15,413 nt of DNA from an uncultured Bacilli bacterium (GCA_947630585.1 CANRIE010000131.1:1-15413); one strand, 5' to 3'; shown: positions 1 through 6,702, numbered from the stretch's first letter. Translations and numbers: made by a program. The notes: generated by a model not told the origin, from the letters alone.

Positions 1-2
1 AT

Positions 3-65
3 AGTGGTCTGAATTTTGATGAAATTTATGCTGATTATCATTATGTTCCATCACGCGCAAACTAG
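3..65 (+). CDS. C-terminal tail of an unidentified protein (partial, 5' end outside window)
   Basis: Frame 3 of the plus strand is open from the window edge and gives 20 residues ending DEIYADYHYVPSRAN before a TAG at 63-65. The composition (mixed charged, aromatic and Pro) looks like real coding sequence, and the stop falls exactly against the stop of the convergent minus-strand gene. The tail is too short to identify a family. It could be fortuitous, since only about 60 bases are visible. Confidence 0.35.
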   Translation, partial: SGLNFDEIYADYHYVPSRAN

Positions 66-319
66 GACATAGCGTTATTAGTTAAATCTTTTATTTTATT
101 TAAAATGTTAAAGGTTGGTGTTACTAAAAAATTAAGACTTGTTAAAAGAATTGGAATTACATTTAAAAACTCAAGAGGTGGAATTAGTTTACTAATCATA
201 AGTATTATAAGAGCAATTGGTAAACTTAACCAGGATATATTTTTAGTAACTTTATTTTGTTTATAACATTTAGCTATTTCTTTTTTTATTTCTTGAAATT
301 CTTTTTCTACTTCTTTCAT
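62..319 (-). CDS. Small membrane protein, two predicted helices, unknown function
   Basis: This is an 85-residue protein. It has a charged N-terminus (MKEVEKEFQEIKKEIAKCYK) followed by two hydrophobic stretches at about 28-48 and 53-72, each long enough to cross the membrane, and a short polar tail. A strong ribosome site (GGAGG, 5 bases before ATG) sets the start at 319, and a plausible sigma-A promoter lies at 341-369. It is monocistronic: the spoVA operon ends upstream in a terminator. Its TAG stop shares the CTAG at 62-65 with the stop of the convergent plus-strand reading frame. I recognise no family. The amphipathic N-terminus could interact with a cytosolic partner, but that is inference. 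Confidence 0.7.
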   Translation of the reverse strand: MKEVEKEFQEIKKEIAKCYKQNKVTKNISWLSLPIALIILMISKLIPPLEFLNVIPILLTSLNFLVTPTFNILNKIKDLTNNAMS

Positions 320-340
320 GATTCCTCCAAATACAATCTT

Positions 341-369
341 ATAATATCACTAAAAGGTTAAAAAGACAA
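341..369 (-). promoter_or_regulatory. Putative sigma-A promoter of the 85-residue membrane protein gene
   Basis: Read on the minus strand, TTGTCT (369-364) is followed after 17 bases by TATTAT (346-341), giving 4/6 and 5/6 consensus matches. The implied start near 334 leaves a 5' leader of about 15 bases that still contains the GGAGG site. The AT-rich background makes chance matches possible. Confidence 0.45.
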
Positions 370-436
370 TAATTAAAATTAAATCATGAATTAATAAAAC
401 ATAATTAGTTATCTAAAAATTGAGTTTAAATTGTCG

Positions 437-461
437 AAAAAAAAACTAGATTTTTTCTAGT
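437..461 (-). terminator. Intrinsic terminator of the spoVA operon
   Basis: On the minus strand the sequence reads ACTAGA, a five-base A loop, TCTAGT, then a run of eight T. The stem starts inside the last codons of spoVAE, so the TAG stop codon of spoVAE lies within the hairpin arm. On the plus strand there is no T run, so it works in one direction only. Confidence 0.75.
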
Positions 462-807
462 CTTTTGGTTTAAAGAATAAAGAGAAAATGAAAGCAAAGA
501 AAATGGCTGAAGTGATACCTGATGCTGTTAAATCAAATACTCCCATTGCAAGACCTATAAAACCAACTTCTGATGCCCGAACTAATCCCCCATGAATTAG
601 TAAATGACCAAATGAAGTAATAGGAACTAAGGCTCCTGCTCCAACATGAGCAACGATTAAATCGTAGATATTAAATATATCAAGAGCTGATCCAATTATT
701 ACAAACATACTAGTTATATGCCCAGGAGTTAATTTGGTATTATCTAATATTAACTGAGCAATTAAAGAGACAACTCCAGCAAATAAAAATGAATATATAT
801 AAATCAT
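457..807 (-). CDS. spoVAE: Stage V sporulation protein AE (SpoVAEb type)
   Basis: This 116-residue integral membrane protein matches the SpoVAE(b) family in length and sequence. Features include the early LTPGHITSMFV segment, a glycine-rich middle GAGALVPITSFGHLLIHG and a hydrophobic C-terminal half; four to five membrane segments are likely. With SpoVAC and SpoVAD it forms part of the channel complex in the spore inner membrane that takes up dipicolinic acid (Ca-DPA) during sporulation and releases it at germination. The start at 807 overlaps the TGA of spoVAD by ATGA, with GGAGAG six bases upstream, so translation is coupled. It is the last gene of the operon and is followed directly by a terminator. 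Confidence 0.93.
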   Translation of the reverse strand: MIYIYSFLFAGVVSLIAQLILDNTKLTPGHITSMFVIIGSALDIFNIYDLIVAHVGAGALVPITSFGHLLIHGGLVRASEVGFIGLAMGVFDLTASGITSAIFFAFIFSLFFKPKD

Positions 808-1802
808 AGAACACTCTCCAAACTTATAGCATGTGCTATACTTAAAATATTTTCTTTTTCAAATACCATTGTAGGATTAAATAAAGCCCCCGTTGCAACA
901 TATAAAACACGTTTTAATTCATGGTTTTCTAATTTTTTAATAATATCAGAGTATACAACTAAAGCACTACAAACAGGTCCTGAACCTCCTGCTTGAACAT
1001 CTTTTTGCGTTTTTAAATCATATAGCATAACTCCACAATCGTTATATTTGTTTTTTAAATCAATATTGTATTCTTGTTTTAAATAATCACGCAAGATTTC
1101 TTTTCCATAGTTTCCTAAATCTCCACTTAAAATTAAGTCATAATCATCAATAGTTCTATCTAAATCGGTTAAATGTTTGTTGATTACTTCGGCTGCTGCT
1201 CCTGCCATTACACTTCCCATATGTAAAGGATCATTTTTTGAATAATCAACTGGCGTTCCAATTGTTGAACTTTCAATTCGAACTTTGCCTTTTTGACTGG
1301 TTAGAATACAACTTGCGCCACCCGTTGCTGTAAATGTAGCCGTGCTAGGCTTGGGTGCTCCATACTCGGTTGGATTTCGAAATTGTTTTTCGGCAACCAT
1401 ATTATGACTACTTACACTTACTAAGACATTATCACAAGTTTTACTTTCTATGAAGTTTGATGCAATTATAAGTCCTTCCGTATTAGTTGCACAAGCACTA
1501 AATATTCCAAGAAATGGTCTTCCAAGTTCATATGCTGTATAGCAACTTGCTGCAATTTGATTTTGTAAGTCCCCGGCTATAAATAAATCAATATCAGATT
1601 TTTCAACTTCACTTTTCTTTAAAACTAGTTTTATACTATCACTCATTAGTTTTATTTCAGCTCTTTCTAAGGTATCACAGCCAAAATACATATCTTTTTT
1701 ATAGTATTTATCGAATCGCTTTGCAAGAGGACCTTTTGCTTCATATGGCCCAACTACTGTTGCAACATTTTTAATATAAACATCTTTATATTTAGTTGTC
1801 AT
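804..1802 (-). CDS. spoVAD: Stage V sporulation protein AD (DPA-binding component)
   Basis: This 332-residue soluble protein has the thiolase/KAS-III-like fold of the SpoVAD family and the family's usual length (about 338). Recognisable family segments are VGPYEAKGPLAKRFD near the N-terminus, DLFIAGDLQNQ, the FSACATNTEGL segment, SSHNMVAEKQFRNPTEYG, DDYDLILSGDLG, AGGSGPVCSALV and YVATGALFNPTM near the end. SpoVAD binds Ca-DPA and delivers it to the SpoVAC/E membrane channel. Two ATGs stand in tandem. The second (1802) is six bases from GGGAGG and preferred; the first (1805) is only three bases from it and would add one Met. The start overlaps the spoVAC stop, and the TGA stop overlaps the spoVAE start. 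A TGA stop at the family's normal end shows that TGA is not read as Trp here. Confidence 0.95.
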   Translation of the reverse strand: MTTKYKDVYIKNVATVVGPYEAKGPLAKRFDKYYKKDMYFGCDTLERAEIKLMSDSIKLVLKKSEVEKSDIDLFIAGDLQNQIAASCYTAYELGRPFLGIFSACATNTEGLIIASNFIESKTCDNVLVSVSSHNMVAEKQFRNPTEYGAPKPSTATFTATGGASCILTSQKGKVRIESSTIGTPVDYSKNDPLHMGSVMAGAAAEVINKHLTDLDRTIDDYDLILSGDLGNYGKEILRDYLKQEYNIDLKNKYNDCGVMLYDLKTQKDVQAGGSGPVCSALVVYSDIIKKLENHELKRVLYVATGALFNPTMVFEKENILSIAHAISLESVL

Positions 1803-2245
1803 CATGCACCTCCCATAATAATAAGTCTTATAAATCCGAATATATAAGCTGATACTACTCCATATAAAATAACTGTTCCAGCAAGTTTAAACATATTAGC
1901 ACCAAGTCCCGTTACAAAACCTTCTCTTTTGTATTCAATCGCAGCACTTGTCATCGAATGAGCAAACCCAGTAATTGGAATAATAAGTCCACATCTTGCA
2001 AATTTAACCCATTTATCAAAGAATCCTAAAGCTGTAAATAAACTAGCAAAGAAAATAAGAGTTATAATCATGAAAACGGAAGCATCACTTGACGATAATC
2101 CTAAATAATAAGAATAAAATTCAACTAATAATTGCCCAATAACTCCCATTAATCCTCCAACAACAAAAGCAATAAATGCATTTTGACCACGTTTTTCTTT
2201 AGGTTTATGATTAACTACTAATTTATCATATAATTTTTTTTCCAT
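1802..2245 (-). CDS. spoVAC: Stage V sporulation protein AC
   Basis: This 147-residue multi-spanning membrane protein matches SpoVAC of bacilli (about 150 residues). It has a basic cytosolic N-terminus (YDKLVVNHKPKEKRGQNAF), then hydrophobic segments carrying FVVGGLMGVIGQLLVEFY, FARCGLIIPITGFAHSM and GANMFKLAGTVILYGVVSAY. SpoVAC is the mechanosensitive, DPA-permeable subunit of the SpoVA channel in the spore inner membrane. I chose the ATG at 2245 because GGTGAT lies just upstream and the protein then begins like its homologues. A longer reading frame from 2290 would run back into the neighbouring terminator. It is the first gene of the spoVAC-AD-AE operon, and no spoVAA, spoVAB, spoVAEa or spoVAF is present alongside. 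Confidence 0.93.
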   Translation of the reverse strand: MEKKLYDKLVVNHKPKEKRGQNAFIAFVVGGLMGVIGQLLVEFYSYYLGLSSSDASVFMIITLIFFASLFTALGFFDKWVKFARCGLIIPITGFAHSMTSAAIEYKREGFVTGLGANMFKLAGTVILYGVVSAYIFGFIRLIIMGGA

Positions 2246-2288
2246 ACTATCACCATTCTTATTATTTTCAATAATGGAAAAAATATAC

Positions 2289-2316
2289 AAAAAAAGAACT
2301 AGATTAACTAATTCTT
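2289..2316 (-). terminator. Intrinsic terminator of the 249-residue protein gene
   Basis: On the minus strand, AAGAATTAG pairs with CTAGTTCTT (nine pairs, one G-U) around the loop TTAAT and is followed by seven T. It begins two bases after the stop codon at 2319 and separates this gene from the spoVA operon. Confidence 0.75.
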
Positions 2317-2318
2317 AA

Positions 2319-3068
2319 TTACTCATTTTCAGTTTTATTATCATCACTTGAATTTTCTTTAACTCCTAAAATAGTAAATCCACTATCAGCTTTTCTTAAA
2401 GTAAGTGTTTTTGTTTTACTATAACACTCTCTATCGCCACTTTCACAAGTTTTACCATTTTCTACTACTCCTAAAGTTACTTGAATTTCACTATCAGATA
2501 CTATATTGGTACTATCAAAAATTATAGTTGGATTTTTAGTATCAATTGTTTTAGCAACTTCAACATAAAAATTTTCCTCATCATTCGTAAAGTTATAATA
2601 ATCTTTACTTAATGTAATTGTACTTAAATCAAGCATATCAATTGGAACACCTAAATAATTTTGAACAAATCCTTCTGTATCTTGCTTTGGCATAGTATAA
2701 CGATTAGCATATTTACTATCCGTTGCCTTTTCCCCGTCACCATGATCATAAGTATTAACAAAATACCAACCAAATATATCACTTAAATTAGCAGGAGTTG
2801 CTGTATCTAAATCAAAGTCATTATTAGCAAAATAATTAAGTAAACTTTGATTATCTACAACCCAAGTCCTAACATCATCTTCACTAACTGAAATACTTGG
2901 TTTATCGGTATCTTCATTATCATTATCATTATTATTTTCATTTTCACTAGGTGGATTAGGTGTTTCTCTACTATTACTCATTAAATTCATAACCCCATAT
3001 GAAATCATAGCAATTCCTGCAACAAGTCCAATTATACCAAATATAATCCCCTTTTTCTTTTCATCCAT
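2319..3068 (-). CDS. Membrane-anchored extracellular protein, unknown function
   Basis: This 249-residue protein has one N-terminal membrane segment (about 8-30, after MDEKKK) and no obvious signal-peptidase or lipobox site, so it is probably an anchored protein with its body outside the membrane. Residues about 32-58 are a low-complexity Asn/Asp/Glu/Pro linker. The remaining 190 residues look like a folded domain rich in acidic and aromatic residues, with two cysteines eight residues apart (C208, C215) that could form a disulfide, and a polar Ser/Asp/Glu tail. AAGGAG precedes the ATG. A promoter (3097-3125) and terminator (2289-2316) make it a single-gene unit. I recognise no family. Its position beside spoVA is suggestive but its own promoter argues against strict co-regulation. 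Confidence 0.75.
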   Translation of the reverse strand: MDEKKKGIIFGIIGLVAGIAMISYGVMNLMSNSRETPNPPSENENNNDNDNEDTDKPSISVSEDDVRTWVVDNQSLLNYFANNDFDLDTATPANLSDIFGWYFVNTYDHGDGEKATDSKYANRYTMPKQDTEGFVQNYLGVPIDMLDLSTITLSKDYYNFTNDEENFYVEVAKTIDTKNPTIIFDSTNIVSDSEIQVTLGVVENGKTCESGDRECYSKTKTLTLRKADSGFTILGVKENSSDDNKTENE

Positions 3069-3096
3069 TTTAACAACTCTCCTTTACTTTATAATT

Positions 3097-3125
3097 AGTA
3101 TACAACAAAATTCGAAAATTTACAA
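3097..3125 (-). promoter_or_regulatory. Putative sigma-A promoter of the 249-residue protein gene
   Basis: On the minus strand TTGTAA (3125-3120) is followed after 17 bases by TATACT (3102-3097). The -35 box overlaps the stop codon of the upstream RNB-protein gene. The start would fall near 3090, about 22 bases before the ATG and just ahead of the AAGGAG site. Confidence 0.5.
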
Positions 3126-4952
3126 ACATTTTTTTACTTTCTCACTCTCTCTTACATAATCTTCAATAGTATTTCTTTCTAAATTAAGCATTCTAGCCAC
3201 TTTATCGATTTCTCTTTCTAACTCATATATATCTTTATCACTTGGTGTACTAAAATAACATTTATTTAAAATATGCATATTTAAGATATCTGAAAATCTT
3301 CTTAACGGACTTGTTATATGAGAATAACTAGAAAATCCAAGTCCAAAATGCCCACAGTTAAATCTAGTATAAAAAGATTTAGGAGTATTACCTCGTAAGT
3401 TTCTTAGTATTTTTAAATAGTAACCATTATCAGGATCTAAAATTAAATCGGTAATTAACTTAATATTTAAATCATCTAATTCATGACAACGATATAAATA
3501 TGGAAGATTATTTTTATCAAAGTAATCTGCAACACTAAATCCTGTTAATAACATAGCATAAGTAACTAAATTCGTACTAAAACTTCCTATTTTATTATTA
3601 GTTTCCAAAATATCTAAACTAGCTTCATATTCAATAAATCTTTCAACTCTTTTAAATTCTTCTTTTAGTTTTTGTAAAAAATTTTCTAAAAACGTAAATA
3701 CTCTTTCTTCTTCTTGATTTCCCCCACCATTTTTATATATTTCATTAATTGATTTATAGGATTCTCTTTTTGTAACCTTAATAATAGTATTTAAAAAATA
3801 TCTATCTATGATATTACCTTCCCTATCACATAAAAAGCAAAAAGTTTTAGCATATCTATAATCACCTGCTTTTAAAGATAAATCATCACTTGCAAGTTTA
3901 TAATCAATCATTGGTATTTGCTTATCACTTAAATAAATAGTCATAGCCTTCTTTTTAGCATCATTAATTAAAGGTGAAGCATAGTCAAATACTGCTAAAG
4001 GATCTGCAATATGAACTTTAAATAAGACATTTCCAGAACCAAGAAACGTAACTGATAAAGAATCATCTAATACTTGGGTATCAATATCATCTATTGTTAT
4101 TATATAATCATCTAATATAATTCTTGAATTTTTAGGCTCCCTTAATCTTGCTTCTTCTTCCGAACTTTCTTTTACATTTAAATTGTTAATATCAAATAAC
4201 AAAAATAAATCAGTTTTATTATTAATAGCCATAATTATTTTTTTTAATCTAATTAACCTATTTATATCTACTTTATTACTATTTATAAATTCATTTATTA
4301 AATTAATACTTTCATTCTTTATATTATTATCTAAATTAAATTTATCATTTATTAAAAACTTATTAATTACTCTTTCGTAAAAAGATATTAAGTAATCATC
4401 ATTATTTATTATTTCATTTAAATATTCTTTTATAACTACTATAAACAAAGATTTATCATCTATTGTTGCATTTATTATTTCTTCATCTATTTTTAATAAT
4501 TTATCTATATATTCTAATTTTCTAGTTCCAAAGATAGCTTCAATTAGTAAAGTTGTTAAAGGATTTTCATTTAAAGATAAAGGATGTGGTTTATTTAAGT
4601 TAGCATCTAATAAACTTGCAAGTATCTCTGCAATATTTTTTAAGGCTTCAGCATCATCTGTGTCAACACATTCACTCATTCTTTTATATATTTTTAAAAG
4701 TGATATAATTTCTTTTCGATAACTACTTTTGGAAGTTAATTTAAGTTTAGTATAAATATGTTTTATGTAATTAGCTACTTTCTTTAAATTTTCATAATCA
4801 AATCCTTCATGGTAATCAAGAATATTTTCTTCTAATATTTCAAGTAATAATGAAAAATACGAGTTAAGACTAAGGTCTAAAGCTTTCATACAACTAACAA
4901 CATCACTTGATTTATAAATTTCTGATTCGACCCTTCTTAACCCAGCATTCAT
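3120..4952 (-). CDS. Divergent RNB-domain (RNase II/R-like) protein
   Basis: This 610-residue protein has an RNase II/R-type RNB catalytic domain at about 278-560. The marks are TIDDIDTQVLDD at 286-297 (metal-binding region), KVHIAD at 312-317, IYLSDKQIPMID at 339-350, PYLYRCHE at 484-491, and the hallmark SYSHITSPLRRF at 542-553. Family members use metal-bound aspartates to degrade RNA 3' to 5'. Against the E. coli RNase II pattern TIDSASTEDMDD, the first and last two Asp are kept (D288, D296, D297) but the Asp207-equivalent is Val294. The roughly 270-residue N-terminal part is helical and shows no cold-shock OB domains, and after the RNB domain there is no room for an S1 domain. The gene shares one base with the dnaI stop (TAATG), so it is translationally coupled to the helicase loader. 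Activity is uncertain; it may be a reduced-activity nuclease or an RNA-binding derivative. Confidence 0.85.
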   Translation of the reverse strand: MNAGLRRVESEIYKSSDVVSCMKALDLSLNSYFSLLLEILEENILDYHEGFDYENLKKVANYIKHIYTKLKLTSKSSYRKEIISLLKIYKRMSECVDTDDAEALKNIAEILASLLDANLNKPHPLSLNENPLTTLLIEAIFGTRKLEYIDKLLKIDEEIINATIDDKSLFIVVIKEYLNEIINNDDYLISFYERVINKFLINDKFNLDNNIKNESINLINEFINSNKVDINRLIRLKKIIMAINNKTDLFLLFDINNLNVKESSEEEARLREPKNSRIILDDYIITIDDIDTQVLDDSLSVTFLGSGNVLFKVHIADPLAVFDYASPLINDAKKKAMTIYLSDKQIPMIDYKLASDDLSLKAGDYRYAKTFCFLCDREGNIIDRYFLNTIIKVTKRESYKSINEIYKNGGGNQEEERVFTFLENFLQKLKEEFKRVERFIEYEASLDILETNNKIGSFSTNLVTYAMLLTGFSVADYFDKNNLPYLYRCHELDDLNIKLITDLILDPDNGYYLKILRNLRGNTPKSFYTRFNCGHFGLGFSSYSHITSPLRRFSDILNMHILNKCYFSTPSDKDIYELEREIDKVARMLNLERNTIEDYVRESEKVKKCL

Positions 4953-5863
4953 TATTCTCCACTCCTTCTATTAACCCCAATTAAGGTTACTTCATCACTT
5001 AAAAAGTTAATTCGCTCCATTATTCTTCTTGCTGATACTTTATTATAAGCACTATTATTTATTTGTAAATGTTCTTCTAATTCTTTTTTGTTATAGTTAG
5101 ATGTAAAAAAGGTTGGTAATTTATATTCCATGCGATATTGAAGAATGGTTCCTAATATCTCATCTCTTGCCCAATCAGTTAAACGTTCTGCTCCAATATC
5201 GTCAATTAAAAGTAAAGGAGCTTCTCTAACACTATTAAATAAGTCATTGTATTCTTCATTATCTCCAAATCCTGCTTTTAATCTTCTTAAAAATTCTGGA
5301 AAATATATAATTGTACTATGGACCCCAATTTTGGCAAGTTCATTAAAAAGAGCTGCTAATAAATAAGTTTTACCTGACCCAAAACTTCCTGTTAAGTAAA
5401 TCCCTTTTCCTTCTTTTTTATCTTTATATGAATCATAAAAAGCTTTAATTTTTTTAATTATTTCAAGTCTATTTTTATCATCTTTATAAATATTTTTAAA
5501 ACTTGCTGTTTTTAAAATAGGTGGTATTTCAAAAAAATTAACATTCTTAGAATATGCTATTTTTTTTTCTAATTCTTCTTTAAAATGGCATTTAACATAA
5601 GAAAAACTTAAACCTTGATTAGTATCAAAAGGAGTTAATTTATATCCTTTCATTTGATTTTTACAAGCAACTAAGGCTTTACAATTTTTACAATTTTTAT
5701 ATTCTTTAGTTGCCTCTTTAAGCTTTGTTGTAAATTTCATTTTCACGCTCGGACTTACTTTTAATTTATCAACCACTTCTTTAAAATCATCATCTGCTAA
5801 TGCACTTGCATAATTCATCTCTAAGATATTATTATCTTGTTTTTTAAGGGCTAACTTCTCCAT
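4952..5863 (-). CDS. dnaI: Primosomal protein DnaI, replicative helicase loader
   Basis: This 303-residue protein is close in length to B. subtilis DnaI (311). The N-terminal domain carries a likely zinc-binding cluster (C58, C61, C67 and C92, within KNCKNCKALVACKN and KCHF), which in DnaI contacts and regulates the replicative helicase. The C-terminal AAA+ domain has Walker A GSFGSGKT at 159-166, Walker B LLLIDDIG at 217-224, a sensor-I-like TFFTSN at 251-256 and a conserved ARRIMERI near 278-285 as the probable arginine-finger region. DnaI loads the DnaB-type ring helicase onto single-stranded DNA with PriA/DnaD/DnaB during initiation and restart. AGGAGG lies five bases before the ATG. The gene follows guaD by nine bases and overlaps the RNB gene by one base. 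In B. subtilis dnaI follows dnaB; that partner is not next to it here. Confidence 0.92.
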   Translation of the reverse strand: MEKLALKKQDNNILEMNYASALADDDFKEVVDKLKVSPSVKMKFTTKLKEATKEYKNCKNCKALVACKNQMKGYKLTPFDTNQGLSFSYVKCHFKEELEKKIAYSKNVNFFEIPPILKTASFKNIYKDDKNRLEIIKKIKAFYDSYKDKKEGKGIYLTGSFGSGKTYLLAALFNELAKIGVHSTIIYFPEFLRRLKAGFGDNEEYNDLFNSVREAPLLLIDDIGAERLTDWARDEILGTILQYRMEYKLPTFFTSNYNKKELEEHLQINNSAYNKVSARRIMERINFLSDEVTLIGVNRRSGE

Positions 5864-5872
5864 CCTAACCTC

Positions 5873-6325
5873 CTAATATAATTTATTATCATAGTCTTTT
5901 AATAAATCTTCACACTCTTTACTTTTAATTTCTTGAACTTTTAATAAGTCTTTTTTATTATTTTCAAAATATTCATATATTTTATCATCGCGAAATCCTA
6001 TTTTACCAACTTGAATTCTATTAGTTCCAAAGTAAACTTCTTTAATATTTGACCAAATAATTGCTGATAAACACATAGGACATGGTTCACTTGTTGAGTA
6101 AATAATTGCCCCACTTAAATCATGAGTTTTTAAATTACTACAAGCATCTCTAATTGCCATCACTTCAGCATGAGCAGTTGGGTCATTTCGTGCTAAAACT
6201 TGATTATGCCCTGCCCCAATTATTTTTCCATCTTTAATAATAACGGCTCCAAACGGTCCCCCATCTTGATTATTCATTCCAATTCTTGCTTCATTAATTG
6301 CCTTATTTAAATATTCATTATTCAT
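5873..6325 (-). CDS. guaD: Guanine deaminase (CDA-fold, GuaD type)
   Basis: This 150-residue zinc deaminase has the zinc ligand and proton shuttle in TAHAEV (H52, E54), two Cys ligands in EPCPMC (C82, C85), the N-terminal DGGPFGAVIIKDG segment, NDPTAHAEVMAIRDAC, and GFRDDKIYE. These segments and the C-terminal tyrosine (KLY) follow B. subtilis GuaD almost position for position, which favours guanine deaminase over TadA (tRNA A34 deaminase), the closest alternative. The reaction is guanine to xanthine plus ammonia in purine salvage, in the cytosol. AAGGG lies about ten bases before the ATG. It is the first gene of a guaD-dnaI-RNB operon; why purine catabolism is linked to the helicase loader is not evident from the sequence. 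Confidence 0.85.
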   Translation of the reverse strand: MNNEYLNKAINEARIGMNNQDGGPFGAVIIKDGKIIGAGHNQVLARNDPTAHAEVMAIRDACSNLKTHDLSGAIIYSTSEPCPMCLSAIIWSNIKEVYFGTNRIQVGKIGFRDDKIYEYFENNKKDLLKVQEIKSKECEDLLKDYDNKLY

Positions 6326-6436
6326 AAATAAAATTCCCTTTCTAAAAATAAATTATATATATATGTTACCATATTTTTTAAAACTATACAATTATTTAAA
6401 ATCAATTAACTATTTCTATTTCAACTAAAATTAAAA

Positions 6437-6481
6437 CAACTATCATTATAATTCTATAAATAGAAAAATAATTGATAGTTG
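6437..6481 (-). terminator. Long hairpin, possible terminator of the 6703-7203 gene
   Basis: CAACTATCA (6437-6445) pairs with TGATAGTTG (6473-6481). The pairing continues inward through TTAT/ATAA and TTCTAT/ATAGAA with one bulged base and a 2-base mismatch, closing on a 2-base gap, so each arm is about 21 bases. Read on the minus strand it is followed by TTTTAATTTTAG, a weak T tract. It could be a terminator, a processed RNA hairpin or an element remnant. Confidence 0.4.
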
Positions 6482-6485
6482 CCCC

Positions 6486-6640
6486 ATTTCTTATTGCTTA
6501 TAATTCAATTTTCATAAAAATCAATATTTAATGTAAATTGTAATAATAAGTAATAAATTATAATAATTTAAAATAAATCCACCAATTTCTAAATTGTAAT
6601 TTAATAAAATTTAAAGCCAACTTTTTTAGCAATAAGAAAT
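6486..6640. repeat. 13-bp perfect inverted repeat flanking 129 bp
   Basis: ATTTCTTATTGCT at 6486-6498 is the exact reverse complement of AGCAATAAGAAAT at 6628-6640. The right arm also overlaps TTTTTAGC (6623-6630), which pairs with GCTAAAAA (6647-6654), so two alternative pairings compete for the same bases. The enclosed bases are A/T-rich and not obviously structured. Confidence 0.6.
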
Positions 6641-6702
6641 GTCTAGGCTAAAAACTTTTTATTTTATTTAATCTGTAAAATAACTTAACAGAACCTATTT
6701 TT

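Larger units (their letters stand above)
6326..6702. other. Long AT-rich intergenic region with inverted repeats, no convincing gene
   Basis: These 377 bases contain no reading frame with a ribosome site and codon pattern that I trust on either strand. They contain a near-perfect 22-bp-arm hairpin (6437-6481), a 13-bp perfect inverted repeat (6486-6498 with 6628-6640) and an overlapping 8-bp inverted repeat (6623-6630 with 6647-6654). The guaD promoter should lie at the left end, where an AT run contains TATAAT-like sequence, but I see no convincing -35 box. Confidence 0.6.

Noticed and set aside
2255..2290. Possible forespore sigma-F/G promoter before spoVAC (GTATA, 14 bases, GAAAATAAT on the minus strand).
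   Set aside because: The -10-like match would put the transcription start almost on the ribosome site, and the spacing is one short; in DNA this AT-rich it may be chance. A sporulation-sigma promoter is expected here, but I cannot point to it.
4183..4380. Plus-strand 65-residue hydrophobic frame inside the RNB-protein gene.
   Set aside because: It is an antisense shadow of AT-rich coding sequence without a ribosome site. Other plus-strand frames over dnaI, hisS, pheT and the DIP1984 gene are the same.
5873..6325. TadA (tRNA adenosine deaminase) as the identity of the zinc deaminase.
   Set aside because: The TAHAEV and EPCPMC motifs are shared, but GGPFGAVIIKDG, GFRDDKIYE and the C-terminal Tyr follow GuaD rather than TadA.
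6623..6654. TTTTTAGC/GCTAAAAA hairpin as a terminator after the DIP1984 gene.
   Set aside because: The T run is part of the stem on both strands and the stem is followed by A on the minus strand, so it lacks the geometry of an intrinsic terminator.
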